From Demequina iriomotensis (GTDB lineage: Bacteria; Actinomycetota; Actinomycetes; Actinomycetales; Demequinaceae), in NCBI RefSeq assembly GCF_000971395.1, contig NZ_BBME01000011.1:62001-126000 (forward strand): a stretch of DNA of 64,000 nt. The letters run 5' to 3'. Each line of letters starts with the position of its first letter. Position 1 is the first letter of the stretch. Positions 46,473-54,815 of the stretch are shown piece by piece. Position numbers and translations under genes: made by a program. Under the pieces are notes generated by a model, which was not told the origin of the DNA, searched no databases, and saw nothing but the letters and a program-made list of their open reading frames with translations.

Positions 46473-47324
46473 TCACGCGAATCGCGTGGTCAGCTCCCCG
46501 ACGCCTTCGACGGAGCTGGTGAGCACCTCGCCCGCGCGGAGGAAGCGCGGAGGGGTGCGACGGTTGCCGATTCCGGATGGCGTGCCGGTGAAGATCAGGT
46601 CGCCCGGCAGCAGCGTCACCACCGCGGACAGTCGCGCGACCAGCTCGGGGATGTCGTAGATCATGCGCGACGTGCGCGAGTCCTGCATGGTCTCGCCGTC
46701 GATCGCGCACGCGAGAGCGAGGTCGTCCCGGTCGGGTAGCGCGTCCGACGTGACCAGCCAGGGACCCGTGGGGGAGAAGCCCGGGTGGGACTTCGCGAGG
46801 CTGAACTGCGGCATCGTGCCCGCGAGCTGCGCGACGCGCTCGGACAGGTCCTGACCCACGGTCACGCCGGCGACATGCGACCACGCGTCCTCGCGGGCGA
46901 TCCCGTGCCCCCCGACGCCGATCGCCACCACCAGCTCGACCTCCCAGTCGACGTTCCCGGGCGGCAGGGCGACGGTCGCCTCGTTCCCCGCGAGGCTCGA
47001 GGCGAACTTGGTGAACGTCACGGGGAGGCTGTCCGGCGGGTAGCCCGCCTCGTCCGCGTGCTCGCGGTAGTTCACGCCGATGGCGAAGATCTGCGCAGGA
47101 CGCGGCACGGGCGGGCCGAGCCGCGCCGGGTCGAGCGGCAGCGCCCGGGCTCCCGGCGCATCGTCCGCCAGCCGCTCGGCCGCCCAGACGCGGAAGCCCG
47201 GCCAGTCCGCGAAGGCGGTCATGGGGTCGGGGCCGAAGCGGCCGCCCGACGCCTCGGCGACGTCGACGGCCCGCTCGTCCTCGGTGACGAGGACGAGGCG
47301 GCCGCCGAGCGTGGCGATCCTCAC
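46473..47324 (-). CDS. Fumarylacetoacetate hydrolase family protein A
   Basis: 283 residues. FAIGVNYREHADEAG is the FAH entry motif; VDWEVELVVAIG gives the Glu metal ligands; VAGVTVGQDLSER and FTGTPSGIG follow. Family members cleave acylpyruvates or diketo acids, or isomerise/decarboxylate ring-cleavage products. The GTG at 47324 overlaps the stop of the second FAH gene, so both are co-translated and may form a heteromer. Confidence 0.88.
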   Translation of the reverse strand: MRIATLGGRLVLVTEDERAVDVAEASGGRFGPDPMTAFADWPGFRVWAAERLADDAPGARALPLDPARLGPPVPRPAQIFAIGVNYREHADEAGYPPDSLPVTFTKFASSLAGNEATVALPPGNVDWEVELVVAIGVGGHGIAREDAWSHVAGVTVGQDLSERVAQLAGTMPQFSLAKSHPGFSPTGPWLVTSDALPDRDDLALACAIDGETMQDSRTSRMIYDIPELVARLSAVVTLLPGDLIFTGTPSGIGNRRTPPRFLRAGEVLTSSVEGVGELTTRFA

Positions 47325-48196
47325 CAGTCCACCCGCTGCGGCGCGGGCTCGCCGTACGCGTCCTGCCACGAGATGATCGGGTTGCGCAGGGTGCCGATGC
47401 CCTCGATCTCGGCCTCGACCACGTCGCCGGGCTTGAGGTAGAAGTCGAAGGGGTTCTTCTGGACCGCGGCGACCCCGGAGATGGTGCCCGTGGTGATGAG
47501 GTCGCCCGGTGAGTAGACCTGCGGCGAGTGGTACGCCACCAGGTGCGGCCACGTGATGCGCGTCTTGCTGGTGCTGCCGCTCTGGCGCACCTCGCCGTTG
47601 ACGCGCAGCTCCATCGCGAGGTTGTGCATGTCGGGGACCTCGTCCTTGGTGACGATCCACGGGCCGATGGGGCAGAACGTGTCGATGCCCTTGGAGAACG
47701 AGAACACGCCGGACTCCATCTCCTTGCGCTGGATGTCGCGCGCGGTGATGTCGTTGAAGACGGTGAAGCCGGCGATGTAGTCCTCGGCCTCGTCGGGGCC
47801 GAAGAACTTGCCGCCCTTGCCGATGACGATGGCCAGCTCGAGCTCGTAGTCGAGCTCGCGGGTGAGGCCCTCGGGGTACACGATCGGGTCCTCGGGCCCG
47901 ATGATCGCGTCGAGGTTCTGGAAGAACACGATGCCCTTGTGGACCGGGTGCGACCAGTCGACGGCGGTGAGCTCGTTGTGGTGGTCGATGAAGTTGCCGG
48001 CGGTGTGGAAGAACTTCTTGGGGCGGATGGGGGCGCGTAGCGTCACGTCCTCGTAGCGGAGCCGCTCGCCGGTCTCGCCCACCTGGCCGCCGCGCTCGAA
48101 GTACTCGCGCGTGGACGGCACGTCGAGCTCGATGACCACGCCCTCCTCGAGCTCGAGGCGGCCGACGCGGCCCTCGTCGAAGGTGATGAGCTTCAT
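47321..48196 (-). CDS. Fumarylacetoacetate hydrolase family protein B
   Basis: 291 residues. KKFFHTAGNFIDHHNEL is the entry region, LTRELDYELELAIVIGKGG the metal-binding Glu cluster, AGFTVFNDITARDIQ the Asp, and LITTGTISGV the closing loop. Cytoplasmic, magnesium-dependent hydrolase of a diketo acid or similar. It follows the SDR gene closely and precedes the paralogous FAH gene. Confidence 0.9.
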   Translation of the reverse strand: MKLITFDEGRVGRLELEEGVVIELDVPSTREYFERGGQVGETGERLRYEDVTLRAPIRPKKFFHTAGNFIDHHNELTAVDWSHPVHKGIVFFQNLDAIIGPEDPIVYPEGLTRELDYELELAIVIGKGGKFFGPDEAEDYIAGFTVFNDITARDIQRKEMESGVFSFSKGIDTFCPIGPWIVTKDEVPDMHNLAMELRVNGEVRQSGSTSKTRITWPHLVAYHSPQVYSPGDLITTGTISGVAAVQKNPFDFYLKPGDVVEAEIEGIGTLRNPIISWQDAYGEPAPQRVDW

Positions 48197-48239
48197 TGCT
48201 TCTCCTAGGTCTCTCGGGGTTCGGGGGTGCGGCCGACGC

Positions 48240-49019
48240 TCAGGCGCCGACCATGTTGAAGCCGCCGTCGGCGAGCATGTAGCCGCCGGTCAGGTGCGCC
48301 GACTCCTCGGTCGCAAGCCACAGGCACGCGCCCGCGACGAACTCGGGCGGCGGGATGTGGCCCATGGGGGTCTGGGAGATGAGCACCTCGCGGCGGCCGT
48401 TCTTCCAGTCCTCGCGCTCGAGCAGGCGCTCGGTCTCCATGAAGCCGGGCGCGAACGTGTTGACGCGCACGGCGGGGGCGAAGGCCTTCGCGTAGGACTT
48501 GGTGATGCCGAGGATCGCGTACTTCGCGGCCGCGTACTGGGGCGCCCGCGGCGATCCCTTGACCACCACGGTGGAGCCGACGTTGACGATCGCGCCGTGG
48601 CCCTGCTCGAGCATGCGTGCGCCGAACTCGTGCGTCATGAGCAGCGTGCCCTTGACGTCGATGTCGACCACGGCGTCGAGCGCCTCCTGGGTGAGCTCCT
48701 TCCAGGACATCTGCTCGCTCGAGACGTCGCCGACGTTGTTGACCAGCACATCGAGGCCGCCGAACGCCTCCCACACCTCGTCGGCCATCCGCCTGATCTG
48801 GTCCCAGCTGATGATGTCGGCCTGGACCAGGATGCCGTCGGAGCCGGCCTCGCGGATGCGCTCGAGCGTGCGCTCGGCGCCTGCCTTGGAGGACCGGTAG
48901 TGGACGGCGACGCGCGCGCCCTCCTGGGCGGCGCGCACGGCGACCTCGGCTCCGAAGCCGGTGCCGGCGCCCGTCACCAGCACGGTCTTGCCGGCGAAGC
49001 GGGGGAAGATCTGGGTCAT
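48240..49019 (-). CDS. SDR oxidoreductase of the FAH operon
   Basis: 259 residues with all SDR motifs: VTGAGTGFGAEV, LVNNVGDV, IVNVGSTVVV, and the catalytic YAAAK. The C terminus ends TGGYMLADGGFNMVG. Most likely oxidises a hydroxyl group of the compound later cut by the FAH enzymes. Same direction as the FAH genes and the esterase, with short gaps, so one operon of four genes is likely. Confidence 0.92.
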   Translation of the reverse strand: MTQIFPRFAGKTVLVTGAGTGFGAEVAVRAAQEGARVAVHYRSSKAGAERTLERIREAGSDGILVQADIISWDQIRRMADEVWEAFGGLDVLVNNVGDVSSEQMSWKELTQEALDAVVDIDVKGTLLMTHEFGARMLEQGHGAIVNVGSTVVVKGSPRAPQYAAAKYAILGITKSYAKAFAPAVRVNTFAPGFMETERLLEREDWKNGRREVLISQTPMGHIPPPEFVAGACLWLATEESAHLTGGYMLADGGFNMVGA

Positions 49020-49051
49020 GGCTCTCTCCTTCGAGGCGTCTGCGGGTGGGG

Positions 49052-49963
49052 TCAGGGGCGCGCCGCGGCGGCGCGCTCGTGGATGAAGCGGGACATGCGC
49101 GCGAGGACGGCCACGCGGTGCGGGTCCTCGAGGCCGTTGAGGAAGCCGTGCTCGGAGCCGTGGACGAGGGCCACCTCGACATCCACGCCCGCGGCGGCGA
49201 GCTCGGCCGCATAGGCCTGCCCGGACATGCGGAGGCGGTCGGTGTCCGCGTTGACGATGAGCGTGGGTGCCAGGCCGCGAGGGTCGTGGCCGCCGGGGAA
49301 CGCGTACGCCTCCCGGGGCGAGGCGCCGCCGAGGTAGTTCGCGTTGATCGCGGCGGTGGCCTCGGGCGTGAAGTCGAAGCCCGTCGGCAGGGCGGCGAGC
49401 CGCGCGGCGAGAGCGTCGTCAGGCGCGGGCAGGTCCGCGTGCAGCACCGGATAGATGAGGCACGATGCGCTCGGCACGTTCGCGCCGCGGTCGCGCAGGC
49501 GCGCGGTGGCGCTGGCGGCGAGGTTACCTCCCGCACTCGCGCCTCCGATCGCGACGGCGTGCGCGAGGCCGCCGAGGTCGGTCGCGTGCTCCGCGGCCCA
49601 GTCGAACGCGGCGACGGACTGCACCGACGCGACCGGGAACGCCGCGCGCGAGCGGCCGCTGTCGAGGGCCTTGACCAGCTCCTCGGGGCTGGGCATGCCC
49701 TCCTGCGGCGGCGGGAGCGGGATCGAGTCGAGCGCGTCGATCGGGGCGAGCGTGTAGTCGACCGAGACCACGGACGTGCCGTGCTCGGCGAGGTGGCGCG
49801 ACGTGGCGTCCGCCTCCGGCACGTCGAGGTCGCCGAAGATGAAGGCGCCGCCGTGCAGCCACACGAGCACCGTGCCGTCGGGGCGGGGGGCGGGGTAGAC
49901 CCGGATGCCGAACTCGTGGCCCCCCGCGTGGAGCGTGAGGTCCTCGGTCGCGATCGTGATCAT
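49052..49963 (-). CDS. Alpha/beta hydrolase (HSL family esterase) of the FAH operon
   Basis: 303 residues. Oxyanion motif HGGAFIFG, nucleophile in GGASAGGN, Asp in NADTDRLR, and His in GSEHGFLN make a complete catalytic set for the hormone-sensitive-lipase-like esterases. No signal peptide. ATG at 49963 is chosen; an ATG six codons earlier (49981) is possible. Probably the first gene of the SDR-FAH operon and divergent from the CMD gene at 50094. Confidence 0.9.
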   Translation of the reverse strand: MITIATEDLTLHAGGHEFGIRVYPAPRPDGTVLVWLHGGAFIFGDLDVPEADATSRHLAEHGTSVVSVDYTLAPIDALDSIPLPPPQEGMPSPEELVKALDSGRSRAAFPVASVQSVAAFDWAAEHATDLGGLAHAVAIGGASAGGNLAASATARLRDRGANVPSASCLIYPVLHADLPAPDDALAARLAALPTGFDFTPEATAAINANYLGGASPREAYAFPGGHDPRGLAPTLIVNADTDRLRMSGQAYAAELAAAGVDVEVALVHGSEHGFLNGLEDPHRVAVLARMSRFIHERAAAARP

Positions 49964-49996
49964 CGTCGATCTCGCTTTCATTAGCCAAAAGGCGGT

Positions 49997-50009
49997 TTCA
50001 ATGGTTGAA
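49997..50009 (+). promoter_or_regulatory. Candidate IclR operator between the esterase and CMD genes
   Basis: TTCAA-tgg-TTGAA, a perfect inverted repeat preceded by GGT. The half site GGTTTCA also occurs at the IclR start (50677-50683), suggesting the IclR protein regulates both. Confidence 0.55.
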
Positions 50010-50093
50010 TCTACGGCGGGGCAAGGATGGCGTCAACCGCGACGCGCAGGCCCCGGCCGGCGCCGCCGGCGCGACCTGCACGAGGAGGCGGGG

Positions 50094-50648
50094 ATGTCCC
50101 GGTTGCCAGGCCTGAGGCCCGAGTCCCTCGATGCCGCGCAGGCGCAGCTGTATCAGGCGATCGCGGGCGGGCCGCGCGCGTCCGGGCCGCAGCACTTCGC
50201 GCTGACCCGCGCCGACGGCTCGCTGCGCGGGCCCTTCAACGCCATGCTGCTCGAGCCCGGCCTGGGCGGGGCACTCCAGGACCTCGGCGCCGCGATCCGC
50301 TACCGCGGAACGCTCACCGACAGGTGCCGCGAGATCGCGATCCTGCTGGTCGCCGCGCGCTGGGACAGCGCGTTCGAGCGCGAGGCTCACGAGGCGGTCG
50401 GGCGCGCGTCGGGGCTGTCCGATGCGGAGCTCGCCGCGGCGCGGCGCGAGGACCCCTCCGTGTTCGCGGGAGAGGAGGCCGCGGTCGTGCGGTGCACCCT
50501 CGCGCTGCTGGACGGGGACCTCGACGACGAGGGCTGGGCGGCGGCCGCATCCACGCTTGGGCGCGCGCGCGTGTTCGAGCTCGCGACGCTCGTGGGCTAC
50601 TACGCGACGCTCGCGCTCCAGCTGAGGGTGTTCCGGGTGGGCGAGTGA
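50094..50648 (+). CDS. Carboxymuconolactone decarboxylase family protein
   Basis: 184 residues. GPQHFALTRADGSLRGPFNA, LTDRCREIAILLVAARWDSA and VFELATLVGYYATLALQLRV fit the CMD family; 4-carboxymuconolactone decarboxylase itself is shorter. No CxxC. GAGGAGG precedes the ATG. It is directly upstream of the IclR gene (39 bases) in the same direction and divergent from the FAH operon; the substrate is probably related to aromatic breakdown. Confidence 0.85.
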   Translation: MSRLPGLRPESLDAAQAQLYQAIAGGPRASGPQHFALTRADGSLRGPFNAMLLEPGLGGALQDLGAAIRYRGTLTDRCREIAILLVAARWDSAFEREAHEAVGRASGLSDAELAAARREDPSVFAGEEAAVVRCTLALLDGDLDDEGWAAAASTLGRARVFELATLVGYYATLALQLRVFRVGE

Positions 50649-50678
50649 TGCTGGCAGCGGGCGGACGAAGGGATTAGG

Positions 50679-50693
50679 TTTCACACCATGAAA
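50679..50693 (+). promoter_or_regulatory. Palindrome across the IclR start codon
   Basis: TTTCA-cacca-TGAAA. The ATG start of the IclR gene (50688) is inside it. The left half extends to GGTTTCA, as at 49995-50000. Confidence 0.5.
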
Positions 50694-51479
50694 GCCGATG
50701 TCGACACCAAGGCGGGCAACCGCTACAGGATCGAGGCGCTCGCGAAGGGCCTCGACGTCCTGAGCCTGTTCGACGAGTCCGTCACCGAGCTGAAGCTGCG
50801 GGAGATCAGCGACCGCACCGGCATCCCCATGCCGACCGCCTTCCGCGTGGTCGCGACCCTCGAGGAGGCGGGCTTCCTCGAGCGTGCCGAGGACGGCACC
50901 ATCCGTCCCGGCGTGGCTGTGCTCACGCTCGGGTCCGCCGCGCTGCGCGGCTCGAGCCTGGTCCAGGTGAGCGAGCAGCCGCTGAGGAGGCTGGCCGAGT
51001 CGACGGGCGAGACGGTCAACATGGGCGTGCTCCTGGGCGACGAGGTGCTCTACCTGGTGCGTCTGCGCAACTCCGACCTGGTGACCGCGAACGTTCAGGT
51101 GGGCTCGACCCTCCCGGCGCCGGTCACGTCGATGGGCAAGCTGCTCCTGGCGTACGTGCCGGAGCAGGAGCGCCGCGACCTTCTCGCCGCGTACGACTTC
51201 TCGCGGGCGGTCGGTCCCAACGCGGCGCGCTCGGCCGCGGACCTCGAGCCCGCGCTGACGGCGATCCGCGCGGACGGCTACGCGCTGCAGGACGAGGAGG
51301 TGGCGGCGGGGCTGCGCTCCGTCTCCGTCCCCGTGCTGGGACGCGACCGGCGGCCGGCCGCGGCCATCAACATCGCGGTCGCCGCCAACAGGCATCCCGT
51401 GGAGGACCTGCGCGGTCAGCTGCTCGACGCGCTGCGTGCGACCGCCGAGGACATCTCGGTGCGGCTGCGCGCGCTCTGA
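50688..51479 (+). CDS. IclR family regulator of the CMD/FAH genes
   Basis: 263 residues. Winged helix: KLREISDRTGIPMPTAFRVV, then the effector domain with NMGVLLGDEVLYLVRL, SMGKLLLAYVPEQERR and AAINIAVAANRHPVEDL. Located after the CMD gene and near the FAH operon, with matching palindromes at both promoters. Such regulators usually bind an aromatic or small carboxylic acid. Confidence 0.9.
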   Translation: MKADVDTKAGNRYRIEALAKGLDVLSLFDESVTELKLREISDRTGIPMPTAFRVVATLEEAGFLERAEDGTIRPGVAVLTLGSAALRGSSLVQVSEQPLRRLAESTGETVNMGVLLGDEVLYLVRLRNSDLVTANVQVGSTLPAPVTSMGKLLLAYVPEQERRDLLAAYDFSRAVGPNAARSAADLEPALTAIRADGYALQDEEVAAGLRSVSVPVLGRDRRPAAAINIAVAANRHPVEDLRGQLLDALRATAEDISVRLRAL

Positions 51480-51498
51480 CGGGTCCACGGCGCGTCCG

Positions 51499-52311
51499 TC
51501 ACGCCGTGACGCGGCACGCGAACGCGATCGCGGCGTCGAGGAGCGCGTCGCGATCGACGTCGCCCTGCCACAGGTGGCCCGCACCCGGCACGAGCGTGAG
51601 CTCGGTGTCGACCCCGGCGGCGAGGAGCGCGTGCGCGAGCGCGACGCTCTGCGAGGCCGGCACCGCGGTGTCCGAGGTGCCGTGCGCGATGTGGAACGGC
51701 GGCGCTCCGGGGCCGACCCGCCACACAGGGCTTGCGAGGTGCGCGCGCTCCACGTCCGCGCCCACCGCGTGGCCCAGCCAGCCCGCCTCCCGCAGCCCCG
51801 GATCGTCGAGCCCGTGCTGCTCCTCGGCCAGCGCCACCAGGTCCGCGGGTCCGTACCAGTCCACGACGCCGCGCACCCCGGTGCGCGCGTCCTCGGGTCC
51901 CAGCGCGACGAGCGCCGCGAGCGTCGCGCCAGCCGACTCGCCCCAGAGCACGATGCGTGACGCGTCCACCCCCAGCCCCGCGGCGTGGGCGCGCAGCCAG
52001 TCCAGGGCGACCGCCGCATCGTCCACCTGCGCGGGGAAGCACGCCTCGCCGCTCAGTCGGTAGTCGATCGACGCGACCGCGAGGCCCGCCGCGGTGATGC
52101 GCGCGAAGGGCGCGTCGCCGGGCATGGTGGGCGCCATGGTGCGGCGGCTGCCCACGCGCCAGCCGCCGCCGTGGAGGAACACCACGACGGGTGCGCCCGT
52201 GGTCGCGGGCAGGTGCAGGTCCAGGCTGAGCGGCCGGAACCCGACCGGCTCCGCGAACACCAGGTCGCGGAGCACGGCCGGGCGCACGGGCGCCGCCGTC
52301 TCAGTCGTCAA
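51499..52311 (-). CDS. Alpha/beta hydrolase downstream of the QueD-like gene
   Basis: 270 residues. Oxyanion motif HGGGWRVGS, nucleophile in LWGESAGATLAA, Asp in HGTSDTAVP, and His in GAGHLWQGD, all intact. A TTG start at 52311 overlaps the end of the cupin gene by 11 bases, so translation is coupled. Given the QueD-like neighbour it could hydrolyse the depside formed from a flavonol. That role is inference. Confidence 0.85.
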   Translation of the reverse strand: MTTETAAPVRPAVLRDLVFAEPVGFRPLSLDLHLPATTGAPVVVFLHGGGWRVGSRRTMAPTMPGDAPFARITAAGLAVASIDYRLSGEACFPAQVDDAAVALDWLRAHAAGLGVDASRIVLWGESAGATLAALVALGPEDARTGVRGVVDWYGPADLVALAEEQHGLDDPGLREAGWLGHAVGADVERAHLASPVWRVGPGAPPFHIAHGTSDTAVPASQSVALAHALLAAGVDTELTLVPGAGHLWQGDVDRDALLDAAIAFACRVTA

Positions 52312-52855
52312 GGAAGTTGTAGTCGGGGCGGAAGACGGTGCCGTAGAGGTCGCCGGCGGCCTTCATCTGCTCGAACTTGGGGATGTAGAACTCGCTCGGT
52401 GCGGGGATGCCCGGCTTGTCGGTCGGGGTGCCCATCGCGTGGAAGAAGCGCGCGAACCCGGCCGAGCTCACTCCCATGATCTTGGACTGCGCCTCCATGC
52501 GGAACGCGTGGATGGTGCCCTGGGGGACGAACCCGAAGCCGCCCTGGGTGAGGACGCGGTCGTCCTTGAAGCCGTCCTCGTCGTCCATCCACAGGTGCAC
52601 CGCGCCGTCGACGATGAAGAAGATCTCGTGCGTGAACGGGTGGATGTGGGCGGGGATGATGTCGCCGGCGTTGCCCTCGCAGCTGAAGACGTCGTACTGT
52701 CCGTCGGTCTCGTCGCCGGTGAGCAGGATGGTGAACAGGGTGTCGAACACGACGGACTTCTCGCCCTCGCCGTTGTCGAGGTAGAACGGCTTGGGGGAGC
52801 CGGGCAGGATGCCCGCGTGGGTGGGGGACAGAGCGGGGGCGTCGTTCGGAGACAT
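52301..52855 (-). CDS. queD: Quercetin 2,3-dioxygenase-type monocupin (QueD)
   Basis: 184 residues, single cupin. The metal ligands are His70, His72, Glu77 and His116 (IPAHIHPFTHEIFF and GTIHAFRME). The spacing HxH-x4-E with His 39 residues after the Glu is identical to Streptomyces sp. FLA QueD (His69, His71, Glu76, His115), as are the framing segments FxCEG, GFGFVP and RFFxxxGTP. QueD opens the central ring of flavonols with release of CO. AAGGAGG precedes the ATG. LysR gene upstream, esterase downstream. Confidence 0.85.
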   Translation of the reverse strand: MSPNDAPALSPTHAGILPGSPKPFYLDNGEGEKSVVFDTLFTILLTGDETDGQYDVFSCEGNAGDIIPAHIHPFTHEIFFIVDGAVHLWMDDEDGFKDDRVLTQGGFGFVPQGTIHAFRMEAQSKIMGVSSAGFARFFHAMGTPTDKPGIPAPSEFYIPKFEQMKAAGDLYGTVFRPDYNFLDD

Positions 52856-52918
52856 CGAGCCAACCTCCTTGTTGGTCCGCGGCCGACCTCGTCGTCGGGC
52901 CGCTGGCCACCAGCATCC

Positions 52919-52967
52919 GGGACCAAGGTCCCGCGGGGGAAGTTCGAGATCCCTACAGATCGTTAGG
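52919..52967 (+). promoter_or_regulatory. Operator candidates upstream of the QueD-like gene
   Basis: GGGACC-aa-GGTCCC (52919-52932) is a perfect 14-bp palindrome, and CCTA-N8-TAGG (52952-52967) is a second inverted repeat, of LysR-box type. Both are in the 118 bases between the LysR stop and the cupin start. Confidence 0.5.
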
Positions 52968-52973
52968 TCACGC

Positions 52974-53906
52974 CTATGGGCGAGGCGCGGGCTCGGCGGC
53001 GTGCGCATCCTCGCCCCGCGCGCGCCGCGCCTCGGCCTGGGCGATCACCTCGAAGGCGGCGACCACGGGCTCGCGCCGGCGGCGCGTGCACAGCAGGATG
53101 GTCGCGGGCTCGATGTCGCCGATGGGCACGAAGGCGAGGTCGGCGCGGGGGTAGTGGGCGGCGGCCGAGGCGGCCGCGATGTTGACGCCCATGCCCGCGG
53201 AGACCAGCTCGAGGAGGCCCTCGATGTCGTCCGCGCGCGGCCCCAGCTGCGGGTGCGAACCGTCCGGGCGCGGGTCGACCGTCCACCACGCGATCGCCTC
53301 GGACTGATCGCCGGAGACCGCCACGAACGTCTCGTCACGCACCTCGTCGATGGAGATCGACGGGCGACCGGCGAGCGGGTGGGTGGCGCGCAAGATGAGG
53401 ACCCGCGGCTCGGTCCACAGGGGTGCGGTGGAGAGAACCTCCTGGTCATGGGGGAGAGGGGCGGGCGCGAGGACCGCGTCGACCCGGCGTGCGACCAGCT
53501 CCCGCTCGACCTCGAAGAAGCCCACGCGGCGCATCTCGAGGCGCAGGTTCGGGATCTGGGAGACCGCGGTCATGATCGCCGCGGTGAGGGGTCCCGCGCC
53601 CGCCGCGACCACGCCGAGGCGCAGCGTGGCCTCGCCCGGCGCGCGCCGTTCCGCGATCCACGCGGTGAGCTCGTCGTGCGCCTCGACCACCTGGCGGGCG
53701 CGCGGGAGCAGGGCGGTGCCGAGCGGGGTGAGGGTGACGGAGCGCGACGTGCGCTCGAAGAGGCGGCCGCCGACGCTGCGCTCCAGGCCGGCGATCTGCT
53801 GGCTGAGCGAGGGCGAGGTGATGGTGAGGCGGGCGGCCGCGTGGGCGAAGTGCAGCTCCTCGGCGAGCACGCAGAAGTAGCGCAGCGTGGGCACCGAGAC
53901 GTCCAT
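52974..53906 (-). CDS. LysR family regulator upstream of the QueD-like gene
   Basis: 310 residues. Helix-turn-helix: FAHAAARLTITSPSLSQQIA then GLERSVGGRLFERTSRSV. The rest is a type 2 periplasmic-binding-protein fold with inducer pocket. Same direction as the cupin and esterase genes and 118 bases upstream, with palindromes between; likely activates them with a flavonoid or aromatic ligand. Ends with an Ala/Arg-rich tail. Confidence 0.9.
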   Translation of the reverse strand: MDVSVPTLRYFCVLAEELHFAHAAARLTITSPSLSQQIAGLERSVGGRLFERTSRSVTLTPLGTALLPRARQVVEAHDELTAWIAERRAPGEATLRLGVVAAGAGPLTAAIMTAVSQIPNLRLEMRRVGFFEVERELVARRVDAVLAPAPLPHDQEVLSTAPLWTEPRVLILRATHPLAGRPSISIDEVRDETFVAVSGDQSEAIAWWTVDPRPDGSHPQLGPRADDIEGLLELVSAGMGVNIAAASAAAHYPRADLAFVPIGDIEPATILLCTRRRREPVVAAFEVIAQAEARRARGEDAHAAEPAPRP

Positions 53907-54085
53907 GTCTTCCCTCCGCGCCGGGGCGGCGTTGCCCCGATCGTGAGGGTCAGCCTATCCGCGAGGTGGTGCGGGGGCCAGCGCCGGGGCGCGTGGTGCC
54001 TCCGGTCCGGTCGCAGGCGGTCCGAGCCGCCACGGTGTCCGCCTGATGCCCCTTAAAAGACTTATGGGTGAAAGGTTGATGGGAT

Positions 54086-54706
54086 TCAGGCGTCCGCGCC
54101 GAGCCTTCCGAAGGATGCGTCGAGCGGCGCGGTCAGGTAGCTGTCGAAGTGGCTGCGGATGATCTGCTCCATGTCCACGTCGATGCCCTGCAGCCACAGC
54201 AGCTGCAGGCCCTCCGCCATCGAGGTGATCTCGATGGCTGCGGTCCGGGGGTCGACGCCGTCCCGGAGGAGCCCGCGCGCCTGCATCTCCTCGAAGGCTC
54301 GCGTGGTGCCGCCGACCACGTTGCCGAGGCGTCGGGCGATGAACGCGTGCGCGGGGTGGTCGGGGGTGGAGGATTCCGCTGCGAGGATCGAGTAGAGGCG
54401 CAACAGGCCAGGTACAGCCTTGTTGCGGCGCGCGATCTCGAGGAGCCCGTAGAGGAATTCCACGTCGTGCCGGCCTGACAGGATGTCGAGCGCGAGCTGG
54501 TCGCGGCGCTCGAGGACGGCCTCGAGGAGTGCGAGCTTGCTCCCGAAGTGGTGGAGGAGGCCGGGCTGCGTCATGCCGACGGTCCTGGCGATCTCGTTGA
54601 CGGATGCCGCCGTGTACCCCTGCCGCGAGAACACGTCGAAGGCCGCGTCGAGGATCTCCTCGCGTCGCTTCGCCGTCTTCTTGTAGGCGCCCCTTTGCGT
54701 TGCCAT
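54086..54706 (-). CDS. TetR family regulator of the importer/GH1 regulon
   Basis: 206 residues. Helix-turn-helix: AASVNEIARTVGMTQPGLLH followed by HFGSKLALLEAVL, close in sequence to the TetR protein at 41884, so they are paralogues. It is divergent from the ABC importer over 109 bases. An inverted repeat in that gap occurs again upstream of the symporter/GH1 operon (60256), so it probably controls both. Confidence 0.9.
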   Translation of the reverse strand: MATQRGAYKKTAKRREEILDAAFDVFSRQGYTAASVNEIARTVGMTQPGLLHHFGSKLALLEAVLERRDQLALDILSGRHDVEFLYGLLEIARRNKAVPGLLRLYSILAAESSTPDHPAHAFIARRLGNVVGGTTRAFEEMQARGLLRDGVDPRTAAIEITSMAEGLQLLWLQGIDVDMEQIIRSHFDSYLTAPLDASFGRLGADA

Positions 54707-54734
54707 GGCGCGAGATTACCAGGTCTCCATTTTC

Positions 54735-54758
54735 AAAATCTTGCACCCTTAAGAATTT
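54735..54758 (+). promoter_or_regulatory. TetR operator, copy 1
   Basis: AAAATCTT (54735-54742) and AAGAATTT (54751-54758) with an 8-bp spacer. Matches the perfect copy at 60259-60282 in arms, spacing and most spacer bases. Confidence 0.7.
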
Positions 54759-54815
54759 GCGTGCTAGCGTCGCCGACACGTCACCGATGACGTGACCCCA
54801 AGGAGGAAAGCAACG

